DNA from: Spirochaetota bacterium
Lineage (GTDB): Bacteria; Spirochaetota; UBA4802; UBA5368
DNA length: 64,000 nt
Assembly (NCBI GenBank): GCA_035477215.1
Contig: DATIKU010000014.1
Coordinates: 62,001-126,000 of the forward strand
Reading direction: 5' to 3'
Numbering within the stretch: position 1 is the stretch's first letter; each line of letters opens with the position of its first letter. The notes under the pieces were generated by a model. The model was given only the letters and a program-made list of their open reading frames with translations. It did not search any database and was not told where the DNA came from. The position numbers and the translations under genes are program-made. This document shows, piece after piece, positions 17,355 to 26,755 of the stretch.

Positions 17355-18302
17355 TCAGGCCTTCTCCGCTGCAACGACCATCATGTCCCCCATGTTGAAG
17401 CGCTTTGCCGCGAAATCGGCCGCCTTTCTCAGAGGGGATCCCGGCCTTCCGAATCCGCTGCCGTAAGTGCTGCAGGCGACGAACCGGAATCCGTTCACGG
17501 TCAGAAGGCGCCTCATCTGGCCTATCGAAAAGAAGTAGAGGTGTTCGGGGAAGTTATAGTATCTCCAACTGCTCCCGAACAGGCGCATGAAACTCGCGCC
17601 TCCCGCCCTGCAGGTGGAAAGGTAGAGCCTTCCGCCATCGCCGAGATCTCGATGTATCTTTTGAAGAAAGAGGTCGGGGCGGTGCAGGTGTTCTATGGTC
17701 GCCCAGAGGGTAATGAGGTCGAACCTGTCGCGGTATTTCTTTTCGAGGTAGTCACAGCGCGTAACGTCGAGCTTCAGCCGGTCGCGCGCAAACGCCACGC
17801 AGCTCTCGGAGATGTCGATGCCCGAAGCGTTCCATCCGCGGGCCGCGAGCATGTTGACGAAGTAGCCCGCGGCGCAGCCGATGTCGAGCGCCCTGCGGGC
17901 TCCCCGCAAAGAGCGCTCATGTTCCGAAAAACCGAGGTCGCCGAGATTGAGGAGGAAGAGGCGTTCGATCTGCGCCCGCGTTCCCGGGGCGAAGTAGTTG
18001 TCATAGCCGCGGTCGGTCCGCCGTGTAAAATAGGCGGACCGGTAGTATTGGCCGATTTCCTTTTCGGTTGGACGGGGCGAAAGAAACCGCAGGCCGCAGA
18101 ACGCGCAGCGCACCAGTGTAAACGCCTCGCCATCGGCTGAAGACTTGGTGAAAACGACCCTGCGCTTCGCCGGACCGCAGAGGATGCAGTGAGCTTCTTC
18201 CATCGGGACAAAGGAATATCCGGGCTTTGCGGTCGCGTCAAGGGATTTTCGCCGCGGTGAAAGAAAGTAGTCCGATCCGATGAAATAATCTTGCCATTTC
18301 AT
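17355..18302 (-). CDS. Class I SAM-dependent methyltransferase
   Basis: 315 residues. An N-terminal zinc-ribbon-like pair (CILCG near 38 and RCAFCGLRFLSPRP near 65) precedes a Rossmann methyltransferase domain with motif I ALDIGCAAGYFVNMLAARGW (about 138-157), an acidic strand end GIDIS, and FDLITLWATIEHLHRPD (about 190-206). This zinc-ribbon plus UbiG-like layout is common among methyltransferases acting on sugars or lipid-linked substrates in surface polysaccharide loci. The real substrate is unknown. It stands alone, divergent from the gene at 18472. Confidence 0.82.
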   Translation of the reverse strand: MKWQDYFIGSDYFLSPRRKSLDATAKPGYSFVPMEEAHCILCGPAKRRVVFTKSSADGEAFTLVRCAFCGLRFLSPRPTEKEIGQYYRSAYFTRRTDRGYDNYFAPGTRAQIERLFLLNLGDLGFSEHERSLRGARRALDIGCAAGYFVNMLAARGWNASGIDISESCVAFARDRLKLDVTRCDYLEKKYRDRFDLITLWATIEHLHRPDLFLQKIHRDLGDGGRLYLSTCRAGGASFMRLFGSSWRYYNFPEHLYFFSIGQMRRLLTVNGFRFVACSTYGSGFGRPGSPLRKAADFAAKRFNMGDMMVVAAEKA

Positions 18303-18471
18303 CGGCCGGGTGCTTTGTATCGTTCTATTATGGCATGAAGGTAACGATATTCGACGCGGGGTGCGTGTTCTTTCCGGCCCTGATGAAGGGACGCGGTTTT
18401 ATCGATGGAATACCGGATTGTTATCAAAATAAAACATGGGAACATTACAATCATCCCGAAAGGTCCTTCTG

Positions 18472-19509
18472 ATGTCCGAGAACAAGCGGGCATCGGTGAG
18501 CATCCGCGGCGCGCTGGGCAGGTTCGGTCTCGAGGTGGAGTCGCGCTTTCTGAATCTCAGCTCCATCCCCATGATTAAAAAGATACTGGCCAGGACCGGG
18601 AACACCGCGTTCATACGCACGGACCTTTTCCGGTTCATCCGCGAGGAGGGCGCCCCCTTCGCGCTGGTGATGGATTACGAGGCCGGCCTGGGGGCGGACC
18701 TGGGCGATACTGACGGCAGGAAGCTTTTGCGCACGTTCCTCATCTCGTACATCATTCTTTCGCGCGGCAAGGGATTCGAATCGCTCGGGGCCAACTTCCT
18801 GTTGCTCGGGACCGCGCAGAATATGGGGGAGATATCGAAGATCGAGCAGAACCCGCTTTCGGTGCTCGATATGATCTCGACGAGGGACACGATCGTCAAT
18901 TCCTTCGTCAACGACCTGCGCGGCGACCGGCAGAGATTTCTCCGCCATTTTTTTATCAGGGGGCTCAACACCGACTCGCCCGCGGGCGGGGCCGCCGATA
19001 CGGTCAGCAAGTTCATAAAGAGCGTTAACGACAGGGGCCGCCTGGCGGACGACGCGGTCGTTTCGACCGGTCTTTCGTCGCGGGACGGAGACGGTCCTCC
19101 CGCGAAGCTCATCTACCGCATTGACGAACAGCGGGTATGGGTGGACGGCGATGTCCTCGGTGTCGATTCCGGGGCGCAGTACGCCGCGCTTCGAACGGGG
19201 GAGTTTTACCTGGCCGGACACTATACCAATCGCAACCTCCGCGAGGTGGATGGGAAGCTCAAAAGCGCGATAACCAGGGGGGTGGCGACGGTCAAGTTCG
19301 AGGCGGACTCGCCCATCGTCATCAACATGAAGGATGGCTGCGTAACGGACGCCTCCACGGCGGCCTCGCTCGCGCAGATGCTCGTGCACGACCTGGGCGG
19401 CTTCGCCGGTATCCGGCTGACCGTAAACGGCGAAAACCGTAAAATTCTGGAAAAATCGACCGGATACACTCTGCTCAGGGACTATCTGCGCTACGCCGAC
19501 GAGCCCTGA
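18472..19509 (+). CDS. Hypothetical protein, 345 residues
   Basis: The start at ATG 18472 is chosen because AAAGG lies about 8 bases upstream; the in-frame ATG 12 codons earlier has none. The protein is soluble, with an alpha-rich N-terminal half (AFIRTDLFRFIREEGAPFAL, KLLRTFLISYIILSRGKG) and a beta-rich C-terminal third (KLIYRIDEQRVWVDGDVLGV). I do not recognise a family. It lies between the methyltransferase and the convergent dnaE with no obvious partner. Confidence 0.68.
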   Translation: MSENKRASVSIRGALGRFGLEVESRFLNLSSIPMIKKILARTGNTAFIRTDLFRFIREEGAPFALVMDYEAGLGADLGDTDGRKLLRTFLISYIILSRGKGFESLGANFLLLGTAQNMGEISKIEQNPLSVLDMISTRDTIVNSFVNDLRGDRQRFLRHFFIRGLNTDSPAGGAADTVSKFIKSVNDRGRLADDAVVSTGLSSRDGDGPPAKLIYRIDEQRVWVDGDVLGVDSGAQYAALRTGEFYLAGHYTNRNLREVDGKLKSAITRGVATVKFEADSPIVINMKDGCVTDASTAASLAQMLVHDLGGFAGIRLTVNGENRKILEKSTGYTLLRDYLRYADEP

Positions 19510-19527
19510 GGGTACGCGTTCCGTGCA

Positions 19528-22500
19528 TCAGCAGTTGTGCGTCGAATAGCGCACCGCTTCTTCGCCGACGAGCTTCGTAAGCCCGTTCATAAACGTATCG
19601 CTCGGCGTTATTCCATAGGTATGATGGGCGCGTACGATCTTCTCTTCCCCCCGCGCCTCGCGTATGTGAAAAAACACCGGGCAGCCCCCGCGGTTTTCGA
19701 CAATGACGCGCTTGATCTGCGCGAGCAGGTCCTCGTCGATGCCGACGGGGTCGAGCTTGATATGGATGGCGGCGATCGACTTGCGGCGCGTCTCCCTGAG
19801 CGACTTCACCTCGTTTACGATGATCTTCTTCGGCCTGTCGTTGTCGAACTCGACGCTTCCCTTTACCATGACGGGCTCTTCGGCGGTAAGTAACTGTTCG
19901 TATTTCGAGAGCACGTCGGGAAAGAAGAGCGCCTCTATCGCGCCTTCCATATCCTCGAGCTTCGCCACGGCGAACCGTTTTCCGTTTTTCGAAATGCGTG
20001 CCTTGAGGTCGCTTACGATGCCGACGATGGAAAAATCGCCCGATTCGCGATTGCCCCCGAGCTCGGATATGCCGGTGCACGCGAAGGTCTTGATTTCCCG
20101 TTCGTATTTCGCCAGAGGGTGTCCCGACACGTACACTCCCAGAACTTCCTTTTCGTGCTGAAGTTTCACGTTGTCGTGCCAGGGGTCGATTTCCGGAAGC
20201 TCGTCGATGAGCCCGCCCCGTCCGCCGCCGTTGCCCGATTCGAAGAGGTTCCCCTGCCCGCTGGCGCGATCCTCCTGGAGGCGCCTGCCGCTTTCAAGCA
20301 TCATGTCGATTGAATGAAAAAGCCGGGCGCGCACGGGGTGGATGGAATCGAAGGCGCCGGCGCGCACCAGCGATTCCATGGCTCCCTTGTTAACGGCCAT
20401 CAGGTCGATCTCTTCCAGAAAATCGTCCAGTGTTTCGAAGCGTTTCTTTTTGGAACGCGCCTCGACGATCGATTCGATCGCCTTTTCCCCGATGCCTTTG
20501 ATGGCGGAGAGGCCGAAGCGGATGCAGCCTTTTTCCGTGGTAAAATCCTTTTTGCTGTGGTTGATGTCGGGCGGCAGGATGGCGATGCCGTTTTCGCGGC
20601 AGTCTCCCACGTATTTGATGATATCGTCCTGGTTGTCGGGCTGGAACGAAAGAAGCGCCGCCAGGTACTCGAGCGGATAATGGGCCTTGAGGTACGCCGT
20701 CTGGAAGGAGACGAGCGCGTAGGCCGCCGAGTGCGATTTGTTGAACCCGTAACGGCCGAACTTTTCGATCTGCTCGAAGATGCTCTGGGCGATCTTCGCG
20801 GGGATCTTTTTTGTCTCGGCCCCCTTAAGGAACTTGTTCTCCATCTGCGTGATGATTTCCGGGATCTTCTTTCCCATCGCCTTGCGCAGCTTGTCAGCCT
20901 CGGGGAGGCTGAACCCGCCCAGCACCTGGGAGATGAGCATAACCTGCTCCTGATAGACGATGACGCCGAGCGTTTCCATGAGGATGGGCTCGAGGGAAGG
21001 GTGTTCGTAGCGAACCCTGCCGGGGTTGCGCCTTCGGGAGATGAAGTCGTCCACCATGCCGGCGTCGAGCGGTCCCGGCCTGTAGAGCGCGTTTATCGCG
21101 ATTATGTCCTCGAATTTCGTGGGCCGGAGCTTTCGTAAAATATTCTGCATCCCCGCGCTTTCAAGCTGAAATACGCCCCTGGTGTTCGCCTTCTGGAGCA
21201 ATGCGAACGTCGTCCGGTCGTCAAGGGGCAGGGTGTTGAGGTCGATTTTCACACCGTGGTTTTCCGCGATATACTCGACGCACCGCGTGATGATGCTCAG
21301 GTTTTTGAGGCCGAGGAAGTCCATTTTGACCAGGCCGGCGGCCTCGAGCGTCCCCTTGTCGTACTGCGAGGAGACGCTTCCGTCTTTCATGTCCTTGTAG
21401 AGCGGCACATACTCCGTCAGCGGATCGCGCGAGATGACGACGCCCGCCGCGTGCTTTCCGGCGGAGCGAACCAGCCCCTCGAGCGTCAGCGAAATATCGA
21501 CGAGCATTCTGCCCCTGTCGCCGGCGGAGCGGATATTCTTAAAATCCTCCGACGCCTCCAGGGCCTCCTTGAGCGAATCCTCGGTTATGAGCTTGCTGAT
21601 TTCGTTCGCCTCGGCGAAGGGGATGCCCAGGACCCTCGCGACGTCCTTGATGACCGCCTTGGCCTTCATCTTGTTGAAGGTTATGATCTGGCTTACGTGG
21701 TCGTTGCCGTATTTCCTCCTTACGTATTCGATCACCTCCTCGCGGCGATCGGCGCAGAAGTCGATGTCCATGTCGGGCATCTCGTTGCGGTCCGGGTTGA
21801 GGAAGCGCTCGAAGAGGAGGTTGTAATCGAGCGGATTGAGGCTGGTAATCCCCAGGCAGTACGACACCATGGAGCCGGCGGCCGAACCGCGACCCGGTCC
21901 CACGGGGATACCCCTGGCCTTGGCGTAGTTGATGAAATCCCATACGATCAGGAAGTAGCCCGAAAACTTCATCCCGGTGATGACGCGAAGCTCGTAATCA
22001 ATGCGGGCCGCCACCTCCCCCGGTATCCCGGCGCCGAAGTGCATCCTCGCTCCGTCGAGAACGAGCTGCCTGAGGTAGGAGTCGAGGGTGAAGCCCTCGG
22101 GCACCACGAAGTTCGGAAGGATCGGGTTATTGAGTTCCAGTTCGAGATCGATCATCTCGAATATCTTGTAGGTGTTATGAAGGGCGTCCGGGAAGTCGGG
22201 GAAGATACGCTCCATTTCGGCCTGGTTTTTCAAATAAAACTGGTCGGAGGGGAACCTCATCCGGTTTTCGTCGCTGAGGGTCTTGCCGGTCTGGATGCAG
22301 AGGAGCACCTCGTGAGAGAACGAGTCCTCCCTTCTGAGGTAGTGGCAGTCGTTTGTGGCGATGAGGTCGAGCCCGAGCTTCGAGGCCATCGCCGCCAGTG
22401 CGGTGTTGACGGTCTTCTGTTCGGGGATGCCGTGGTCCTGAAGTTCCAGGAAGAAGTTGCCGTTGCCGAATATCTCGTTCATGCGCCCCGCGACGCCCAG

Positions 22501-22968
22501 GGCCTCTCTGGTCTTGCCCTGCAGGATGAGCGACGGTATTTCGCCCGCCAGGCAGGCGCTCGACGCGATGATTCCCCCGCCGTACTTTTGAAGCGTTTCG
22601 AGGTCGATCCTCGGCTTGTAGTAAAAGCCCTCGAGATAGCCGATCGAGGAGAGCTTCATGAGGTTGCGGTACCCCTCATAATCGCGCGCCAGGAGGAGCA
22701 GGTGGTACGCGGCGTCCTTGCCGCCGGAGCGCGCGTCTTTTTCGAAACGCGAGCCCGGCGCCATGTAGAACTCCTGCCCTACGATCGGCTTTATGCCTTT
22801 TTTCCGGGCTTTCTGGTAGAATTCGATCGCGCCGAACATGTTGCCATGGTCGGTGAGCGCGATGCCGGGCATGCCGAGCGCGACGGCGCTGTCGATCATG
22901 CTGTCGATTGTGAGCGCTCCGTCGAGTATCGAATAGTCCGAATGGTTGTGCAGGTGTATGAATTTCAT
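19528..22968 (-). CDS. dnaE: DNA polymerase III alpha subunit
   Basis: 1146 residues from ATG 22968; the frame extends about 63 codons further up but that part lacks conservation, and MKFIHLHNHSDYSILDGAL is the normal DnaE start. The order is: PHP domain (HLHNHSDYS, residues 5-13), polymerase domain with the catalytic aspartates in PDMDIDFCADRR (about 398-409), fingers (GVFQLESAGM, YRPGPLD, GRYGFNKSHSAAYA), a helix-hairpin-helix region (about 850), an OB-fold (EVLGVYVSGHPLA on, about 980-1090) and a C-terminal tail for clamp/tau contact. This is the replicative DnaE1 type. It converges on the gene ending at 19509. Confidence 0.97.
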   Translation of the reverse strand: MKFIHLHNHSDYSILDGALTIDSMIDSAVALGMPGIALTDHGNMFGAIEFYQKARKKGIKPIVGQEFYMAPGSRFEKDARSGGKDAAYHLLLLARDYEGYRNLMKLSSIGYLEGFYYKPRIDLETLQKYGGGIIASSACLAGEIPSLILQGKTREALGVAGRMNEIFGNGNFFLELQDHGIPEQKTVNTALAAMASKLGLDLIATNDCHYLRREDSFSHEVLLCIQTGKTLSDENRMRFPSDQFYLKNQAEMERIFPDFPDALHNTYKIFEMIDLELELNNPILPNFVVPEGFTLDSYLRQLVLDGARMHFGAGIPGEVAARIDYELRVITGMKFSGYFLIVWDFINYAKARGIPVGPGRGSAAGSMVSYCLGITSLNPLDYNLLFERFLNPDRNEMPDMDIDFCADRREEVIEYVRRKYGNDHVSQIITFNKMKAKAVIKDVARVLGIPFAEANEISKLITEDSLKEALEASEDFKNIRSAGDRGRMLVDISLTLEGLVRSAGKHAAGVVISRDPLTEYVPLYKDMKDGSVSSQYDKGTLEAAGLVKMDFLGLKNLSIITRCVEYIAENHGVKIDLNTLPLDDRTTFALLQKANTRGVFQLESAGMQNILRKLRPTKFEDIIAINALYRPGPLDAGMVDDFISRRRNPGRVRYEHPSLEPILMETLGVIVYQEQVMLISQVLGGFSLPEADKLRKAMGKKIPEIITQMENKFLKGAETKKIPAKIAQSIFEQIEKFGRYGFNKSHSAAYALVSFQTAYLKAHYPLEYLAALLSFQPDNQDDIIKYVGDCRENGIAILPPDINHSKKDFTTEKGCIRFGLSAIKGIGEKAIESIVEARSKKKRFETLDDFLEEIDLMAVNKGAMESLVRAGAFDSIHPVRARLFHSIDMMLESGRRLQEDRASGQGNLFESGNGGGRGGLIDELPEIDPWHDNVKLQHEKEVLGVYVSGHPLAKYEREIKTFACTGISELGGNRESGDFSIVGIVSDLKARISKNGKRFAVAKLEDMEGAIEALFFPDVLSKYEQLLTAEEPVMVKGSVEFDNDRPKKIIVNEVKSLRETRRKSIAAIHIKLDPVGIDEDLLAQIKRVIVENRGGCPVFFHIREARGEEKIVRAHHTYGITPSDTFMNGLTKLVGEEAVRYSTHNC

Positions 22969-23046
22969 GACTGGAATGTACCTATGCTGGGGCGAAGGGG
23001 ACATAATTTCAAGCACATTAATCAAAAAAATAAAGACATATTTTAA

Positions 23047-23075
23047 TTGACTGATTTGTCCGCCGCTTCGATACT
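23047..23075 (+). promoter_or_regulatory. Candidate promoter for Trm112-like/PpiD/CheX genes
   Basis: TTGACT (23047-23052), a 17-base spacer and GATACT (23070-23075) lie about 85 bases before the Trm112-like start. Two more TTGACA boxes follow in the gap before the PpiD-like gene (around 23334 and 23370), but neither has a well-spaced -10 box. Confidence 0.4.
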
Positions 23076-23159
23076 CCACTGCGGCGGTCCGGTACGGGTG
23101 GAAGCGGCCCATCCGGCGAGGGCCGGCACGATAAATCACGAGAGGGGCGGCTTTCAATT

Positions 23160-23327
23160 ATGATCGACACCAAACTCCTGGATATTCTCGCCTGCCCGGT
23201 CTGCAAGGGCGATATAGAATACGACGCCAAAAACGAGAAGATCATCTGCACCGAATGCGCCCGGCGGTATCCCGTGAAGGACGGCATTCCGGTCATGCTG
23301 GCAGACGAAGCCGAGCAGGGTTCGTAA
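23160..23327 (+). CDS. Trm112-family / UPF0434 small zinc protein
   Basis: A 55-residue protein with four cysteines in two pairs: LACPVCKG (10-17) and CTEC (30-33). It continues RRYPVKDGIPVML (36-48), the typical end of the bacterial Trm112-like/YcaR family. These small zinc-ribbon proteins act as partners or stabilisers of other enzymes, notably methyltransferases; the bacterial role is poorly known. GAGGGG lies about 12 bases before the ATG. It is divergent from dnaE and 92 bases ahead of the PpiD-like gene. Confidence 0.85.
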   Translation: MIDTKLLDILACPVCKGDIEYDAKNEKIICTECARRYPVKDGIPVMLADEAEQGS

Positions 23328-23419
23328 TTGCGTTGACAAATACGCGGAGTGGAATAGTTTCCCCCTCCTTGACAAAGGGCGCGTCGGCGCCCCCATAATC
23401 CGGTTCCTGAAGGTATACC

Positions 23420-24559
23420 ATGTTCGGTTCCAGGTCGCCTGTCGTTAAGATCGCGGGATATGCCATCATCGGTTTCTTTGTGCTTATCATCATCATCTCT
23501 TTCGGGATGCCCGAGTTCATGTCGCCGCTCGGCATGGACAAGAGCATCGTGGCCGTCGTCAACGGCGAGAAGGTCCATCACCTCGATTTTCTCCGTTACC
23601 GCAACAGCGTGTCCCAGAGGGTCCCGGACGCCAACAGCAAGGAGATGCAGCACTATATCCTCGACAGCATGATCCGCTACCGCCTCCAGCTTCAGAAGGC
23701 GCGGGAGCTCGGCATGCAGGTGTCGGACGACAGGGTCAAGCGCGTTATCCGCGAGATGCCCATGTTCAGGGACGAATCCGGAAAATTCAACCGCCAGCAC
23801 CTCGACCTGTTTCTCGATCATCACCACCTCAGTCTGAACGATTACTACGTCATGGTCCGCGAGGACCTCATAAACGAGGAGTTGGTGCGCATGATACAAA
23901 ACGGCGTGGGTGTCTCGCGCGATGAGATCATCACCCGCAACGCCGTTGACAATTCCAGAATTCAGATCCGCTATTGCTACGCCTCGAATTCCGAGCTCAG
24001 GAGGCGCTGGGCCGATATCCTAAGGGTGAGCGACGCCGAGATCGACGGCGAGTTCGCGGCGAACCGGTCCGAGGTAAAGGACCCTAAAACGGACCGCGAG
24101 CGCGTTAAAACCAAGCTGGAGGACCGAAAGTTCGAGGCGAAGAAAAAGGAAATAATCGGCGAGATAGATCGCCTGTCCATGGAGGGCGGATCGTTCGAGC
24201 GGGCCGCGGCGCGCCTTGGAGGCGGAGTGCGCACCTCGTCGGTATTCAAGGTGGGCGAACCGGTGCGGGAGGCCGGAGAGAAGGGGAATGTACTTTATTC
24301 CCTCAGCGATTCGCCGCTATTCATCGGCGATTGCCTCGCGCTTAAAAGCGGCAGCGCCTCGCGGGTGATCGCTTCTTTCGACGGGCTGTATGTGTTTACG
24401 CCGGTGCGAAAGGAAGTGCCGCTCGGGGAGCCGGTCGCGGCGCAGTACGGGGCCATGGATGCGAAGCTCAGGAACGACAAAGCAAACGCCGTGTACATCA
24501 GCATGATGACGGTTTTTCTTGAAAAGTCGAAGGTCTCGAAAAATTTAAATTTTGATTGA
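23420..24559 (+). CDS. SurA/PpiD-like periplasmic chaperone
   Basis: 379 residues. One N-terminal transmembrane anchor (YAIIGFFVLIIIISFGM, about 14-30) is followed by a SurA_N-type domain: IVAVVNGEKVHHLDFLRYRN (about 43-62), LDSMIRYRLQLQKARELG, and an FNRQHLDLFL segment. This is the layout of PpiD, which helps fold proteins leaving the Sec translocon. A recognisable parvulin isomerase domain is missing; the second half is charged and helical, then beta. It is therefore probably a chaperone without isomerase activity. Confidence 0.75.
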   Translation: MFGSRSPVVKIAGYAIIGFFVLIIIISFGMPEFMSPLGMDKSIVAVVNGEKVHHLDFLRYRNSVSQRVPDANSKEMQHYILDSMIRYRLQLQKARELGMQVSDDRVKRVIREMPMFRDESGKFNRQHLDLFLDHHHLSLNDYYVMVREDLINEELVRMIQNGVGVSRDEIITRNAVDNSRIQIRYCYASNSELRRRWADILRVSDAEIDGEFAANRSEVKDPKTDRERVKTKLEDRKFEAKKKEIIGEIDRLSMEGGSFERAAARLGGGVRTSSVFKVGEPVREAGEKGNVLYSLSDSPLFIGDCLALKSGSASRVIASFDGLYVFTPVRKEVPLGEPVAAQYGAMDAKLRNDKANAVYISMMTVFLEKSKVSKNLNFD

Positions 24560-24663
24560 TATTGTCCGGTTTTCGTTGTAGAAATGTCGTTGGGAAATCG
24601 TGCGGCGGGGCTGCTATCGCGACGAGCGCATCAGAGGGACATGCAGAGGGAAAGAGGGCGGCT

Positions 24664-25128
24664 ATGAACATAAACGCTGAATATGTGAATCCATTTCTTG
24701 AGGCGGCGGGGGCGGTTTTTAAATCCGTTGTGGGCGTCGACCTGAAAAGGGGCAAGCTTTCCATAAAGGAGTCCCCGACGCCCTCTCACGAGGTGGCTAT
24801 TCTCATCGGTATTACCGGATCGATCAGCGGTGAGGTCGTCTACAGCATGGGATACAACATGGTCTACAAGATCGCCGAAATCCTGGCCCCGGGGCTTACC
24901 GAGGGGCAGATGAAGACCGAATACAAGGACATCATCGGCGAGCTCGCCAACATGATAACGGGCAACGCCATGAACATATTCGCCTATTCCGGCAAGCGCA
25001 TCGAGATCACCACGCCCACCGTTATCGACGGCAAGAACTTCACCATCACCCACGTCAAACAGACAACGCTGGCGATAAGTCTCTACAGCCCGTTCGGCCA
25101 GCTCGAGATGAACGTTGCCCTTAAGTAG
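24664..25128 (+). CDS. cheX: CheX-type chemotaxis phosphatase
   Basis: 154 residues from ATG 24664, preceded by GAGGG; the open frame upstream to 24556 looks non-coding. CheX dephosphorylates CheY-P. The CheC/CheX signature is visible in DIIGELANMITGNAMNIF (about 89-106), with catalytic Glu93 and Asn96 of the ExxN motif, as in T. maritima CheX. MNINAEYVNPFLEAAGAVFK is a typical CheX start. No che operon is adjacent. Its stop is three bases from the end of the convergent TPR gene. Confidence 0.88.
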   Translation: MNINAEYVNPFLEAAGAVFKSVVGVDLKRGKLSIKESPTPSHEVAILIGITGSISGEVVYSMGYNMVYKIAEILAPGLTEGQMKTEYKDIIGELANMITGNAMNIFAYSGKRIEITTPTVIDGKNFTITHVKQTTLAISLYSPFGQLEMNVALK

Positions 25129-25130
25129 GC

Positions 25131-25991
25131 CTAATTTCCAGTTTTAAAATAAGTCGATTCGATATAACGCAGGTCGCGTTCGACCCGCGCCTTCAGCGGA
25201 GAGTTGCGAAAGTGTGGGGACCCCTCGTCGTTCGCCCTCTTTAAAAACGCGCGATAAACGCGCCGCGCGGTTTCCATGTCTTTAAGAGTCCTGTCTTTCT
25301 CGAACACCTTGGCCATGAGGTAGTACGCGTCGTCGACCGTTTCGCGGTCGGGATAATACCTGATTATATTGATCGCCGTTTCAAGCGCCTGGGTGCCTTT
25401 GCCGCCGTTAAGGTAGATGTTGCCCAGGAACAGCAGCGCGTCATCCGAGCGTTCGTGGTCGGGAAACTGCGAGGATACGCGAAAAAACGACTCGATGGCC
25501 CCCGGGATATTGCCGCCCATATAATGGGCCTCGCCGGTCGAATAGAGCGCCATGGGGTATTCCCCGGAGTCTTCGGCAATGGACGCGTATTCACGCACGG
25601 CCTCCGCCGGTCGGTTGGCGCTGAAATGTATCTTGCCCGCCCAAATCGACGCCGAGTCCCTGAACGGGCTTTCGGGATATTTTGATTTCAGCTCGTTGAA
25701 TTTCGCCAGCGCCGCCTGGTTCATGGTGGCGTTGTACAGTTGAATTCCCGTTTTGAGAAGCACCTCGTCCGGTCCGGGTGCGCCCTTGCCGGGCTTTTCA
25801 TCTTTCTGTACGGGCTCACCGGGCTTCTTTTCCGCGGGGACCGGTGTTTTAGGCGCGGCAGGCTTCTTTTCCGCGGGCGCTTCGCCCTCGAGTATGCTTC
25901 GGATTATGGCCTCGGTCTGTTGAGTGTCCCGGGCCATCAGGTACGTGAATGAGAGCAGTATGATGACGGGTATAAGCGGCAGGCGTTTCAT
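25131..25991 (-). CDS. Exported TPR protein, YbgF/BamD-like
   Basis: 286 residues. A signal peptide (LIPVIILLSFTYLMA) is followed by a Lys/Pro/Glu-rich linker (about 35-75) and TPR units such as GIQLYNATMNQAALAKFNEL, GEYPMALYSTGEAHYMGGNI and DDAYYLMAKVFEKDRTLKD. This arrangement recalls CpoB/YbgF and BamD, periplasmic helpers of envelope assembly, but no specific family is proven. The start overlaps the stop of the preceding gene by four bases (ATGA), so the two are translationally coupled. Confidence 0.75.
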   Translation of the reverse strand: MKRLPLIPVIILLSFTYLMARDTQQTEAIIRSILEGEAPAEKKPAAPKTPVPAEKKPGEPVQKDEKPGKGAPGPDEVLLKTGIQLYNATMNQAALAKFNELKSKYPESPFRDSASIWAGKIHFSANRPAEAVREYASIAEDSGEYPMALYSTGEAHYMGGNIPGAIESFFRVSSQFPDHERSDDALLFLGNIYLNGGKGTQALETAINIIRYYPDRETVDDAYYLMAKVFEKDRTLKDMETARRVYRAFLKRANDEGSPHFRNSPLKARVERDLRYIESTYFKTGN

Positions 25992-26722
25992 TTCGCGATT
26001 ATTCCCGTGTCCTTTTGGATTGGCCGCAGTTCCGCCGGACGGCGCTTCAGTTCTTTAACGGGCCCTGGCGCCTGCTTTTCCGACGGGGCACTGTCCTCGC
26101 GGACAAGCGGCTTTTCGGTTGGGGGCGGCGGCACACGGTCGTCGCCTTCAATGGTGCCCGGTTTAAGGACGCGTTCCGTCCGCTCATCCTTTAAAACTTC
26201 CGGCTTTTCGCCGAGACCGGGATACGGGTCCCTGCGTCTCAGGTTTTTGACATCGGAAGCGGCGCGAACATCATCGGTCCGGGCCGGTTCGGATATACGG
26301 TCGCGCAGGTCGAGGTCAGGCATCGGCGAAATAGCGCGCTCGAGGGAGGGCGGTTCGATGATGCCGTCCCCCGTTTCCGGCTCGAGCCTGCCCTGGACGG
26401 GGAATTGTCTCTTCTTGATCGTCGATTCCCTTATTTCGCTCAGAAGCTCCGAATCGAGCATCGACCGGAAATCGCCGCCGCGCTTCTCGAGTTTTATATC
26501 GATGTCGAAGACGTCGTTGGTTTCGCCCGCTATCTGGGTGCCCATTTTGCGCGCACTCTTTTTCCCGATCTGGTGCCCGATGATGACCGCAACGATGAGA
26601 AGGACGGCCGTCAGCAGAAAAAAGCTCTGGCGTATCGTTTCGGCCGTCTTTCTGGGGGTTCGTTCGATGAGGGCGTTGAGAGCGCCGATCATTCGTGAGA
26701 ATATATGTACCAGTAAATTCAT
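25988..26722 (-). CDS. Single-pass membrane protein with Pro/Arg-rich extension
   Basis: 244 residues. One transmembrane helix (FFLLTAVLLIVAVIIGHQIG, about 34-53) precedes a long low-complexity, Pro-, Arg- and Glu-rich region (about 120-244), probably unfolded and periplasmic. I do not recognise the family. The layout resembles proteins that span the periplasm or recruit partners. It is coupled to the TPR gene 25131-25991 by an ATGA overlap, and follows the gene ending at 26756 by 33 bases. Confidence 0.65.
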   Translation of the reverse strand: MNLLVHIFSRMIGALNALIERTPRKTAETIRQSFFLLTAVLLIVAVIIGHQIGKKSARKMGTQIAGETNDVFDIDIKLEKRGGDFRSMLDSELLSEIRESTIKKRQFPVQGRLEPETGDGIIEPPSLERAISPMPDLDLRDRISEPARTDDVRAASDVKNLRRRDPYPGLGEKPEVLKDERTERVLKPGTIEGDDRVPPPPTEKPLVREDSAPSEKQAPGPVKELKRRPAELRPIQKDTGIIAK

Positions 26723-26755
26723 GATTCTTTCCGGCCTCGTTTGTGATGATTCCCG

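Noticed and set aside
21256-23046. 596-residue plus-strand frame opposite dnaE
   Set aside because: Antisense shadow of a highly conserved gene in GC-rich DNA; no motifs or ribosome-binding site.
22969-23157. 63-residue N-terminal extension of DnaE
   Set aside because: The standard DnaE start is at 22968; the extension lies opposite the divergent promoter region and has no conservation.
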